A stretch of DNA of 9,590 nucleotides from an uncultured Lachnospiraceae bacterium (GCA_958422845.1 CATZPU010000025.1:1-9590), one strand, 5' to 3'. Positions 1 to 5,928 are shown, numbered from the stretch's first letter. Translations and numbers: made by a program. Notes: generated by a model from the sequence alone, not told the origin.

Positions 1-121
1 TATCGGCAGACACGCCCGCCTCTTTCATGGAAACGACAGGAACCTCCAGACTCTCCAGTATCATGCGCACCTCGCGCATCTTTCCTTCGTTTCCGGTCGC
101 AAAAATAATTCTCTTTTCCAT
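1..121 (-). CDS. rdgB: XTP/dITP diphosphatase (RdgB/HAM1 family), N-terminal 40 codons only
   Basis: This is the start of a house-cleaning nucleotide pyrophosphatase that hydrolyses non-canonical purine triphosphates (ITP, dITP, XTP) to monophosphates in the cytosol. The visible N-terminus reads MEKRIIFATGNEGKMREVRM, and the ATGN.GK..E motif at residues 8-16 is the triphosphate-binding signature of the family. The remainder (about 160 residues expected) lies beyond the left edge, so the gene is partial because of the window and not because it is broken. The ATG is preceded by a good GAGGAG ribosome binding site in the 18-nt gap after the protease gene, so it is very probably the last visible member of the yfcE operon. 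Family identification is firm even from 40 codons. Confidence 0.9.
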   Translation of the reverse strand, partial: MEKRIIFATGNEGKMREVRMILESLEVPVVSMKEAGVSAD

Positions 122-139
122 CTTTTCTCTCCTCTTTCC

Positions 140-1645
140 TTATTCCAAAAGCTCCTCCTGCGTATACGCCTTCAGGCACACATTCGTTCCGAACGACTGC
201 TCCGTATTCTGCCAGTTTTTCCCATTGAGGCTTAAATACCCTTCTTTTCCTTCCAGCACAACGTTCTGTGTATCGGGATCACCTGCGTACTCTACTGCCG
301 CCGGACTCATATTTTCCGGCGTCTCAAGCTTCACCGCCACTGCAAACCGCTCGCCTGCTAAAAGCGCAGGCTTATCCGCAAGATCCACCGTATAGTAACC
401 GATATCCGCAAAGCTGCCCTGCGCCAGAAGTTCTTTTTTTGCAAAGGAAGCTTCTCCCAAAAAATCATGCACCAGCCACACTTCATATCGGGCGTTTCTT
501 CCTGTCGCATAAAATCCGACTGCCGCAAGCGATTCATCCGCTTCGGCTGTATAGACGTTTGCAAACCAGCACGTATCGCTGCCATAGCCCTGACTGCTCT
601 GCCAGCCGCAGTCATCTGCCTGATAAATACGGTCGTAATTATCCACAGGCTCTACCCTGCTGTATGCCGCCGCCATCACGCCGAGATTTGCATCCTCATA
701 GGACACGTAAAAAATACCGTCCTCTCCGAAATCCTCTCCCCAACTGTTCTGGCAGATAAACGCGCCGTCTCTTGCCGGAATGTTCTTAAACAGAAAACGC
801 GAATACGAATCATCCCATCCGAGGATCACGATATCATGATTCTGCGTCATCTTTTCCGGATAATAATAGGCAGAAGTCATTTCATTATAGTACGGCTCGT
901 CCGTCTGCGTCTGCTCCCGACTTAGATAAAGCGACGCCTGAACTGCCCCGTACTTCATCACAGCTTCTTTTAAGCGATCCTCATCTGCCTCCTCAAAAAT
1001 CCTTATCTCCTGCACATGCGCTGCCGGAGAAAGACCTTCCGGAGACTTCATATCTCCGTACGGATCGTATTCCTGCAAGACAGGCCCCTGCCAGCCGCTT
1101 AAATAAGCCATAGCCATATAATAACTGCCGCCTGCATCAGGATCGATCGTAAAAGCATTGCGGTAGACGAAATGATCCGGCGAAAACTGCATACCCTGCT
1201 GCGACAGGAGCGACAATGTGTCCTGCTGCGGCAAAAGCGACAGTGCATCCTGCGACAGAACAGGCGTTATGTCCTGCTGCGGCAGAAGCGGCAGTACATC
1301 CTGCTGCAGAACAGACACTTCAAGCGCAGATGCGGCGGCAACCGCCCAACAGTTGCTCTGGCTGTACTGGCGGCGCACCGCCGGCTTCTTTCCGTGATCT
1401 CCTGCATACCAGTAATGCGGAAGGAATCCGTTTTCTGACGGCGAGAGCAGATCTGCTGCAAAACTTACCTCTGCTGCATCAGCTCTTTCCTGCGCATCAT
1501 TCGTCTCTTCTATGTGATGCCGTTCCCACTTTCCCTGATTCTGCCCTGCTGATGCGCAGCCGCCTGCCGCGATCACAAAGACCAGACCTGCACACAGCAG
1601 TCCCGCGCACAGGAGCGTACTTTTTCTGACTCTTTTTCTAATCAA
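140..1645 (-). CDS. C1 (papain-like) peptidase lipoprotein with lectin-like C-terminal domain
   Basis: Predicted exported, lipid-anchored cysteine protease of 501 aa. Residues 1-29 form a signal peptide (basic start, hydrophobic core) ending in a slightly atypical lipobox AAGG-C30. The papain-type catalytic residues are present: oxyanion Gln93 exactly six residues before Cys99 (QSNCWAVAAA), His270 in NHDIVILGWDD, and Asn300 in QNSWGEDFG. Residues from about 337 to 495 resemble the lectin-like domain often found behind such clostridial proteases; this is recalled, not searched. An unusual insertion of four 9-residue repeats, D(V/A/T)L(P/S)LL(P/S)QQ, sits at residues 116-150, right after the catalytic helix. 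The start codon is TTG, overlapping the TGA of the upstream methyltransferase (TTGA) with GGAG a few bases before it; the nearby ATG in another frame hits a stop at once. Substrate is unknown; processing of cell-envelope or diet proteins is only a guess. Confidence 0.85.
   Translation of the reverse strand: MIRKRVRKSTLLCAGLLCAGLVFVIAAGGCASAGQNQGKWERHHIEETNDAQERADAAEVSFAADLLSPSENGFLPHYWYAGDHGKKPAVRRQYSQSNCWAVAAASALEVSVLQQDVLPLLPQQDITPVLSQDALSLLPQQDTLSLLSQQGMQFSPDHFVYRNAFTIDPDAGGSYYMAMAYLSGWQGPVLQEYDPYGDMKSPEGLSPAAHVQEIRIFEEADEDRLKEAVMKYGAVQASLYLSREQTQTDEPYYNEMTSAYYYPEKMTQNHDIVILGWDDSYSRFLFKNIPARDGAFICQNSWGEDFGEDGIFYVSYEDANLGVMAAAYSRVEPVDNYDRIYQADDCGWQSSQGYGSDTCWFANVYTAEADESLAAVGFYATGRNARYEVWLVHDFLGEASFAKKELLAQGSFADIGYYTVDLADKPALLAGERFAVAVKLETPENMSPAAVEYAGDPDTQNVVLEGKEGYLSLNGKNWQNTEQSFGTNVCLKAYTQEELLE
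1196..1300 (-). repeat. 27-bp in-frame tandem repeat inside the protease gene
   Basis: Four successive units, three of 27 bp and one shortened to 24 bp, encode DVLPLLPQQ, DITPVLSQ, DALSLLPQQ and DTLSLLSQQ. On the plus strand each unit carries the core TCCTG(CTG)CG(G/A)CA. All unit lengths are multiples of three, so gain or loss of a copy keeps the frame. The preceding VSVLQQ looks like a further partial unit. Confidence 0.85.
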
Positions 1646-2805
1646 TGCGCATCTCCGTCTCTTCGCTTCGGCGGCTTTGGACCGAGAAACTGATAATAAT
1701 ACGTCTTTATCATTCCATTATATATCTTCCGGTTTTTGTCCGCTTTTTTGCCGATATATTTTTCCGCCTGATCGTACGAAGTTATTACATACTCCGACCA
1801 TGAATCGAGACGTCCAAATGCCTGTCCGATCTCGCGGTAGAGAGCCGGAAGATTCTCCCTCTCCTCGATACGCTCTCCGTACGGCGGATTCGTGATGACA
1901 AATCCGTATTTCCTGGGGTGGTTCAGTTCGCTTACCGGACGCTGCTGAAAATGGATCAGATGATCCACACCTGCAAGCCTCGCATTCTCTCTCGCAGCCC
2001 GCAGTACCTCCGCATCAATATCGTACCCTTGAATATCCGTTTGCACAGAATCATCGATCATATCCTGCGCCTCCTCCACGGCGTCATACCACATTCTTTT
2101 TTCCATCAGATTCATCCACTGCTCTGAAAGGAAGGAACGGTTCATCCCCGGCGCGATATTGGCAGCCATCATTGCCGCCTCGATCGGAAACGTGCCGCTT
2201 CCGCAGAACGGATCGACAAGTATCCTGTCCTTTTTCCACGGCGTCAGCATGATGAGAGCGGCTGCCAGAGTCTCCGAAATAGGAGCTTTCGCAGTGAACT
2301 TCCTGTAGCCTCTCTTGTGCAGGGATTCCCCCGTCGTATCAAGCCCGATTACCGCCTCGTCCTTCAAAAAGGCGATACGGATCGGATAGGAAGCCCCGTC
2401 CTCAGCGAACCAATTCACATGGTACACGCCCTTTAAACGCTCCACGACAGCCTTTTTTACGATAGACTGGATATCCGACGGGCTGAACAGCCTGCTTTTT
2501 ACCGAGGTCGCCTTCGCCACCCAGAACTTTGCATCTGCCGGAAGATATTCCTCCCACGCAAGCGCCTTTACCGCCTCGAACAGTTCGTCAAACGTCTCTG
2601 CATGGACAGTTCCCACTTTCAGTAAAATACGCTCCGCCGAGCGGAGAAATACATTCGCAACTGCGATCGCCTCCGCGTCTCCCAGAAACGTCACCCGTCC
2701 GTCCTCTACGCTGCTTATCTCATATCCCAGATCAAGGATCTCTCTTTTCAACACGGCTTCCAACCCAAAGTGGCACGGCGCCATCAATTCATATATTTTT
2801 CTCAT
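1642..2805 (-). CDS. rlmL: THUMP-domain class I SAM-dependent rRNA methyltransferase (RlmL N-half/YpsC type)
   Basis: A 387-aa RNA guanine-N2 methyltransferase that probably acts on 23S rRNA (the E. coli RlmL half modifies G2445); it would act in the cytosol on the immature large subunit. The N-terminal region to about residue 160 is a ferredoxin-like/THUMP RNA-binding module, with the SPSDIQSIVKKAVVERLKGVY stretch typical of these enzymes. The Rossmann methyltransferase domain follows, with SAM motif I DPFCGSGTFPIEAA at 198-211, an acidic motif around YDID at 261-264, and catalytic motif IV NPPYGER at 306-312. It matches the single-domain Firmicute form (B. subtilis YpsC) and not the fused E. 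coli RlmKL. The ATG overlaps the TGA of the upstream phosphodiesterase (ATGA), with AAGGAA as SD, so translation is probably coupled. The exact target base is inferred by homology only. Confidence 0.9.
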   Translation of the reverse strand: MRKIYELMAPCHFGLEAVLKREILDLGYEISSVEDGRVTFLGDAEAIAVANVFLRSAERILLKVGTVHAETFDELFEAVKALAWEEYLPADAKFWVAKATSVKSRLFSPSDIQSIVKKAVVERLKGVYHVNWFAEDGASYPIRIAFLKDEAVIGLDTTGESLHKRGYRKFTAKAPISETLAAALIMLTPWKKDRILVDPFCGSGTFPIEAAMMAANIAPGMNRSFLSEQWMNLMEKRMWYDAVEEAQDMIDDSVQTDIQGYDIDAEVLRAARENARLAGVDHLIHFQQRPVSELNHPRKYGFVITNPPYGERIEERENLPALYREIGQAFGRLDSWSEYVITSYDQAEKYIGKKADKNRKIYNGMIKTYYYQFLGPKPPKRRDGDAH

Positions 2806-3344
2806 ACCGTCATTTCCTTTATAATCGTTCCTTCAAAATCTTTGATGCGAAATATGCCATCCTCCAAAAGTGCGTACGTCGGAGGATTGCCCTCCTTCGG
2901 AATGGATACCGAACCGGGATTCCATATCGCGATATCGCCCTTTTTCTCGGCGCGCAGTACGTGCGTATGGCCGTGCAGAAGCACATCTCCCGACTTCACA
3001 GGCGGAAGATTATCCTCGTGGTAGACATGTCCATGCGTCGCATAGATGGCATGCCCCTGTTCAAAAAGCACCATATAATCCGCAAGCACCGGAAAGGAGA
3101 GCACCATCTGGTCCACCTCTGCCTCACAGTTGCCGCGCACCGCGTATATCTCATCTTTCTTTTCATTGAGCATGCAGATGACCTCCTTCGGCGCATATTC
3201 TCTGGGGAGATCATTTCTCGGACCGTGATACAGAATATCACCGAGCAGGATCATCCGCTGTGCCCCTTCTTTTTCATATGTATCCAACAGCTTCCGGCAG
3301 TAATACGCTGATCCGTGAATATCAGATGCCACTAAAAGCTTCAT
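2802..3344 (-). CDS. yfcE: YfcE/MJ0936-family metallophosphodiesterase
   Basis: A 180-aa cytosolic phosphodiesterase of the calcineurin-like superfamily with a dinuclear metal centre. All family motifs are visible: SDIHG (residues 7-11, metal ligands D8 and H10), GDILYHGPR (35-43, D36), GNCE (71-74, N72), THGH (103-106), GHTH (125-128) and NPGS (142-145). The length is typical. The E. coli homologue cleaves model phosphodiesters in vitro, but its physiological substrate is unsettled. The ATG at 3344 follows AGGAGG at good spacing. It is the first gene of the operon, downstream of a TTGACA/TAAGAT promoter, and its stop overlaps the methyltransferase start. In many Firmicutes this gene sits directly beside rdgB; here two other genes lie between them. 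Confidence 0.93.
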   Translation of the reverse strand: MKLLVASDIHGSAYYCRKLLDTYEKEGAQRMILLGDILYHGPRNDLPREYAPKEVICMLNEKKDEIYAVRGNCEAEVDQMVLSFPVLADYMVLFEQGHAIYATHGHVYHEDNLPPVKSGDVLLHGHTHVLRAEKKGDIAIWNPGSVSIPKEGNPPTYALLEDGIFRIKDFEGTIIKEMTV

Positions 3345-3371
3345 ATGTTCCTCCTGATCTGTTTTTTCTCT

Positions 3372-3401
3372 ATCTTAATGCCCACCGCCCTTTTTTGTCA
3401 A
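3372..3401 (-). promoter_or_regulatory. Sigma-A promoter of the yfcE-rlmL-protease-rdgB operon
   Basis: On the minus strand TTGACA (3401-3396) and TAAGAT (3377-3372) are separated by 18 bp. The predicted start site is about 20 nt upstream of the yfcE SD, leaving a short leader without obvious structure. Confidence 0.75.
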
Positions 3402-3425
3402 TCGCTAATCGCAGGAATCGCCGCA

Positions 3426-3503
3426 ACGCGCATCATCGCAGACATTACCCCACGCGCATCGTCGCAGACATCATCTTACGCGCATTGCTGCAGACAGCGC
3501 CTC
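3426..3503. repeat. Three-copy 26-bp tandem repeat upstream of the yfcE promoter
   Basis: Copies begin at 3426, 3452 and 3478, an exact 26-bp period. The conserved 20-bp core is ACGCGCATC(A/G)TCGCAGACAT, more divergent in the third copy; the remaining 6 bp of each unit vary. A weaker fourth copy can be seen at about 3400-3425. The block fills the space between the rhodanese stop and the -35 of the operon promoter, and no terminator for the rhodanese gene is apparent elsewhere in this gap. Confidence 0.8.
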
Positions 3504-3509
3504 GCGCGC

Positions 3510-3803
3510 TTACCAGACGTCCGTTTTGCGGTATGCGCGAAATCCTCCGACCACACTCTTTGTCCGGTAGCCTTTTCGCTCCAGCTCACGCGCCACCGCC
3601 ATGCTGAGCGCGCCGCGTTCACAGTACAGGATCAGCGTACGCGTTTTCCATCTGACGGGTTCCCCGAAAAATCTGCCCTGTGGAATATTTACCGCCCCTT
3701 CCACATGATCCTTCGCATATTCCCGCGGTGAACGCAGATCTATGATCACAGAGCCTTCATCCGATACATACCGATCAAGCTCTCTTGCAGAAATCGTCTC
3801 CAT
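3510..3803 (-). CDS. Single-domain rhodanese-like sulfurtransferase
   Basis: A 97-aa protein forming one rhodanese domain: VIIDLRSPREYAKDHVEGAVNIP at residues 19-41 is the family's first signature, and the active-site loop CERGALS (61-67) supplies the persulfide-carrying Cys61. VVGGF at 84-88 is the usual final strand. It would move sulfane sulfur between thiol carriers in the cytosol; partner and substrate cannot be read from the sequence. The ATG at 3803 is the first possible in-frame start, because a TGA lies two codons before it. No SD is found at normal distance: the nearest good one (AAAGGAG, 3853-3847) is 43 nt away and separated from the start by a perfect hairpin. The gene appears to be transcribed alone, following the terminator of the Asn-rich gene. 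Confidence 0.88.
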   Translation of the reverse strand: METISARELDRYVSDEGSVIIDLRSPREYAKDHVEGAVNIPQGRFFGEPVRWKTRTLILYCERGALSMAVARELERKGYRTKSVVGGFRAYRKTDVW

Positions 3804-3814
3804 CTTTCATACTG

Positions 3815-3843
3815 CACAGCCGTTCGTTCTATTTCCGGCTGTG
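3815..3843 (-). promoter_or_regulatory. Hairpin between SD and start codon of the rhodanese gene
   Basis: A perfect 8-bp stem CACAGCCG/CGGCTGTG (arms 3836-3843 and 3815-3822) encloses a 13-nt loop. It starts 3 nt after the AAAGGAG motif and ends 11 nt before the ATG. If the hairpin is skipped, the SD lies 7 nt from an ATG at 3810 that opens an 11-codon ORF (3810-3775), and 14 nt from the rhodanese ATG. There is no T-tract after the stem on the minus strand, so it is not a simple terminator. Confidence 0.6.
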
Positions 3844-3876
3844 ATACTCCTTTTTCTTTATCATATGCAAATACAG

Positions 3877-3903
3877 AAAAAAGGGATGCCGAAACATCCC
3901 TTT
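3877..3903 (-). terminator. Rho-independent terminator of the Asn-rich gene
   Basis: On the minus strand the stem AAAGGGATG (3903-3895), loop TTTCGG, and CATCCCTTT (3888-3880) runs into a T-tract (3882-3877). It lies 26 nt after the stop of the 71-aa gene. Confidence 0.85.
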
Positions 3904-3929
3904 CCCCTCATACCGTCGCTGTGCCTCTC

Positions 3930-4145
3930 TTAATACTCGGACTCGCAGTCGTATTCGCTTGTGGAGCTGTTCTTAGAGCTGTTTTTGGAACTATTCTTTG
4001 AACTGTTTCTGGAGCTGTTCTCTGTGGTGTTGGACGTTCTGTTGTAATCGCAGTTTCTTACATTCCCCGCCTCATTGCCTGCATTATTTTTTGCACTATT
4101 CTTCATATTATTTGTGTTGTTTGCATTATTTGCGTTCTTAGCCAT
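3930..4145 (-). CDS. Small Asn/Ser-rich low-complexity protein, function unknown
   Basis: A 71-aa hydrophilic protein that I do not recognise. The N-terminal third is Asn-rich (MAKNANNANNTNN), with short 3-residue repeats. A middle part follows (NCDYNRTSNTTEN), then a four-fold NSS(K/R) repeat at about residues 43-61 encoded by a 12-bp DNA period, and an acidic/aromatic end SEYDCESEY. Two cysteines are present. There is no signal peptide or membrane segment. It looks real and not chance: AGGAGG stands 9 nt before the ATG, a terminator follows 26 nt after the stop, and it is a monocistronic unit. Its composition recalls small spore-associated or coat-like proteins of Clostridia, but nothing in the sequence proves this. 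A CATATTTTA element about 70 nt upstream fits the -10 pattern of a sporulation sigma K promoter, without a convincing -35. Confidence 0.7.
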   Translation of the reverse strand: MAKNANNANNTNNMKNSAKNNAGNEAGNVRNCDYNRTSNTTENSSRNSSKNSSKNSSKNSSTSEYDCESEY

Positions 4146-4323
4146 GATAAATAGCCTCCTGTTTCTTCTTTCTTTTTGTTTGTTACAGTCTTAGTATTCC
4201 TGCTTTTTGTTAAAATATGTGTTGCTTTTTTCTGGAAATTATATTATAATCACAACTGTAAAAAGAATTACTTTTCAGACAATTTTTTTTACAAACCCCT
4301 TATTAATTATTTATACTCCCCTC
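4146..4323. other. AT-rich spacer upstream of the Asn-rich gene
   Basis: It contains the SD (AGGAGG) of the Asn-rich gene, overlapping minus-strand TATAAT boxes at 4238-4248 without a clear -35, and a CATATTTTA motif closer to the gene. No further gene is visible on either strand. Confidence 0.4.
4288..4317 (+). promoter_or_regulatory. Possible plus-strand promoter before an isolated hairpin
   Basis: TTTACA (4288-4293) and TATACT (4312-4317) are 18 bp apart. A start about 7 nt downstream would fall on the first base of the 14-bp hairpin at 4324. AT-rich DNA gives such matches easily, so this is tentative. Confidence 0.35.
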
Positions 4324-4365
4324 GAAACAGCCGGTAGCTCCCCTACCGGCTGTTTCATTGTTTTT
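4324..4365 (+). terminator. Isolated perfect 14-bp hairpin followed by a T-tract
   Basis: GAAACAGCCGGTAG (4324-4337) pairs perfectly with CTACCGGCTGTTTC (4343-4356) around a 5-nt loop, and TTTTT follows at 4361-4365. In form it is a plus-strand terminator, but there is no plus-strand gene upstream. On the minus strand no T-tract follows the stem. It may end an antisense or small transcript. Confidence 0.6.
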
Positions 4366-4392
4366 GGGCGGTTTTTCCGCTTTTCAGACTGC

Positions 4393-4441
4393 AAAAAAAC
4401 AGGTGCAAAAATATATTTTCTATATCTTTGCACCTGTTTTT
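4393..4441 (-). terminator. Terminator of the LCP gene (probably works in both directions)
   Basis: A 12-bp stem AACAGGTGCAAA (4398-4409)/TTTGCACCTGTT (4427-4438) with an AT-rich loop. Minus-strand transcripts meet T7 (4399-4393) after the stem, 47 nt after the LCP stop. The plus strand also has a T run after the stem. Confidence 0.85.
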
Positions 4442-4487
4442 ATTACTTCAGCAGGAACTGTTTCTCAACAGATCACATCTCTTTTAT

Positions 4488-5651
4488 TTAATTGCTTTTG
4501 TATATGAAATCATGCAGCTTTTCAAGCGTCGGCTCCCAATCCGGTACGAGCATACCCTGACCGTTTACGTCGATGATACTGTACATATTGTCGTACGGTA
4601 TACGATCCATCTCAAACTTGTAATTGAGCATTTCCGGAAGTTCAGGGATCATCGCCCAGATCTCACTCTCAGGAATATTCATTGTCACATGCTCAAGGAT
4701 CGCTTTCATCTTCTCCGTCATCTGCGCTACGCTCATCTGCTTCACTTCCGCGATAAGCTGCTGGATCAGATAACGCTGACGCTCCGTTCTCTCATAGTCA
4801 GAATTTCCGACGAAACGGTTACGTGTAAACGCTACAGCCTGAATACCGTCGCAGCGAATGAATCCGCCCTCTGCCGGAATCTGGTGATCCCAGCCATCCT
4901 CACCTTCGATCAGTGTACACATATCGAGAATGTATCCGTTTGCGACCTCAGCTTCCTTTGCGCTGATCTCAAGCGATACGCCGCCGATAATGTCAATAAT
5001 GTCGATCAGGTCAAAGAAGTCTACGGCTGCGTAACGGTCTACTTTTATATTGTAAGTGTTCGTAACAGTCTCGCACAGAAGCGGGCCTGCGCCATACGCG
5101 TATGCGTAATTCAGCTTCTGGTATCCGACCTCCGGTATATCCACGTAAGTATCACGCATCAGAGATACTACAGACACTCTGTTATCCTTCTTATTTATAG
5201 ATACAAGCATCATACTGTCAGAGTTTCCGTTCCATGATTTATCGCGGCGGTCAAGTCCGACAAGAAGCACATTGTAAATATCATCGTCTGATACGGCTTC
5301 CTGATCTGCAAGACTGCTGATCTGATCGTGAATACTCTTCAGTACGTCATCTGATACCTTCTCGCCCTTCAGTCCGTCGTCCTCAGCTGTCTCAGCCTCC
5401 GCTATTTCCTCTAAAGCCGCCTCCGGCAGCGTCTCAAGCACCTTTACCTCATCGTCAGCCACGTAGTTGAAATTGCTGTACATATCATGTCCCAGCTTAT
5501 AGATCAGCCCGCCGCTGATAAATACAATACCGAGCACAATACAAAAACTGATGGCAAATACCTTCTTTGTATTCATGCCTGTTTTCTTTTTCTGGTTTTC
5601 ATTTTCATAGCCATCCCGTCTTGTGGGACGGTCATCCCTGTTCCTTGGCAT
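4488..5651 (-). CDS. LCP family (LytR-CpsA-Psr) cell-wall glycopolymer ligase
   Basis: A 387-aa membrane-anchored enzyme that transfers lipid-linked glycopolymers (teichoic acids, capsule) onto peptidoglycan outside the membrane. Numbered from the chosen start, it has a basic, polar cytoplasmic tail (1-30), one membrane helix (about 31-52), a low-complexity acidic Glu/Ala-rich linker (about 64-95), and the LCP domain from about 126. Expected conserved residues are visible: D145 in SDSMMLV, R166-D167 in SLMRDTYVDIP, KLNYAYAYGA at 179-188, and the pyrophosphate-binding set R277, R279, D285, R288, R291 in FTRNR...DYERTERQR. I chose the ATG at 5651 because AGGAGG (5666-5661) lies 9 nt upstream; a longer reading from 5687 has no good SD. 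It is monocistronic, between the tRNA-Leu terminator and its own terminator. No clear promoter was found. Several LCP paralogues per genome are usual, so I give no gene symbol. Confidence 0.9.
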   Translation of the reverse strand: MPRNRDDRPTRRDGYENENQKKKTGMNTKKVFAISFCIVLGIVFISGGLIYKLGHDMYSNFNYVADDEVKVLETLPEAALEEIAEAETAEDDGLKGEKVSDDVLKSIHDQISSLADQEAVSDDDIYNVLLVGLDRRDKSWNGNSDSMMLVSINKKDNRVSVVSLMRDTYVDIPEVGYQKLNYAYAYGAGPLLCETVTNTYNIKVDRYAAVDFFDLIDIIDIIGGVSLEISAKEAEVANGYILDMCTLIEGEDGWDHQIPAEGGFIRCDGIQAVAFTRNRFVGNSDYERTERQRYLIQQLIAEVKQMSVAQMTEKMKAILEHVTMNIPESEIWAMIPELPEMLNYKFEMDRIPYDNMYSIIDVNGQGMLVPDWEPTLEKLHDFIYKSN

Positions 5652-5724
5652 CTGAAGCTCCCTCCTGATCTGTGCCTCTTTCTGCATTCACATACGCAAA
5701 AGCAAAAAATTTTTATTAGATAAC

Positions 5725-5757
5725 AAAAAAAGACTCTTTCGATCTCTCGAAAGAGTC
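5725..5757 (-). terminator. Terminator of tRNA-Leu(AAG)
   Basis: A perfect 11-bp stem GACTCTTTCGA/TCGAAAGAGTC (arms 5747-5757 and 5732-5742) with a 4-nt loop, followed on the minus strand by T7 (5731-5725). It begins 3 nt after the tRNA end. Confidence 0.9.
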
Positions 5758-5759
5758 CA

Positions 5760-5844
5760 TGCGGAAGATGGGACTTGAACCCACACGAGCGCATTGCTCA
5801 CAAGATCCTTAGTCTTGCTCGTCTGCCAATTCCGACACTTCCGC
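5760..5844 (-). tRNA. tRNA-Leu, anticodon AAG (reads CUU/CUN)
   Basis: An 85-nt class II tRNA. The acceptor stem GCGGAAG/CTTCCGC pairs fully and the discriminator is A73 as required for Leu. The D arm has the usual AATTGGCAGA loop. Anticodon stem CAAGA/TCTTG encloses the 7-nt loop CTAAGGA, giving anticodon AAG followed by G37. The variable arm GAGC-AATGC-GCTC is long, as in Leu tRNAs, and the T arm is GTGGG-TTCAAGT-CCCAT. No CCA is encoded. A34 would normally need deamination to inosine. It has its own promoter and terminator. Confidence 0.95.
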
Positions 5845-5855
5845 GAACAATTGGA

Positions 5856-5884
5856 ATTATAGCAAAAGGTATTGTTCTTGTCAA
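5856..5884 (-). promoter_or_regulatory. Consensus promoter of tRNA-Leu(AAG) with upstream A/T tracts
   Basis: On the minus strand a perfect TTGACA (5884-5879) and a perfect TATAAT (5861-5856) are separated by exactly 17 bp. Runs of A and T at about 5890-5920 lie where an UP element would bind the RNA polymerase alpha subunits. The mature tRNA begins 11 nt after the -10. Confidence 0.92.
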
Positions 5885-5928
5885 CACTATTTTTAAAATT
5901 TTTTAAAAAAATTTTTTAGAAGGTTTTT

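Noticed and set aside
2529..3311. Plus-strand open frame of 260 codons
   Set aside because: It runs opposite to rlmL and yfcE, which both have complete motif sets; no SD or family resemblance.
3426..3503. CRISPR array
   Set aside because: The repeats are contiguous at a 26-bp period with no unique spacers of normal length, and no cas genes are present.
3815..3843. Terminator upstream of the rhodanese gene
   Set aside because: No T-tract follows on the minus strand, and a clear terminator already exists at 3877-3903; it lies after an SD, so a translational role fits better.
4371..4384. Small hairpin GCGG-TTTTT-CCGC
   Set aside because: Only 4 bp of stem in a T-rich stretch; probably chance, next to stronger hairpins.
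4428..5237. Plus-strand open frame of 269 codons
   Set aside because: It is the reverse of the LCP gene, which has clear motifs, SD and terminator; the plus-strand translation has no recognisable domain and begins inside the LCP terminator.
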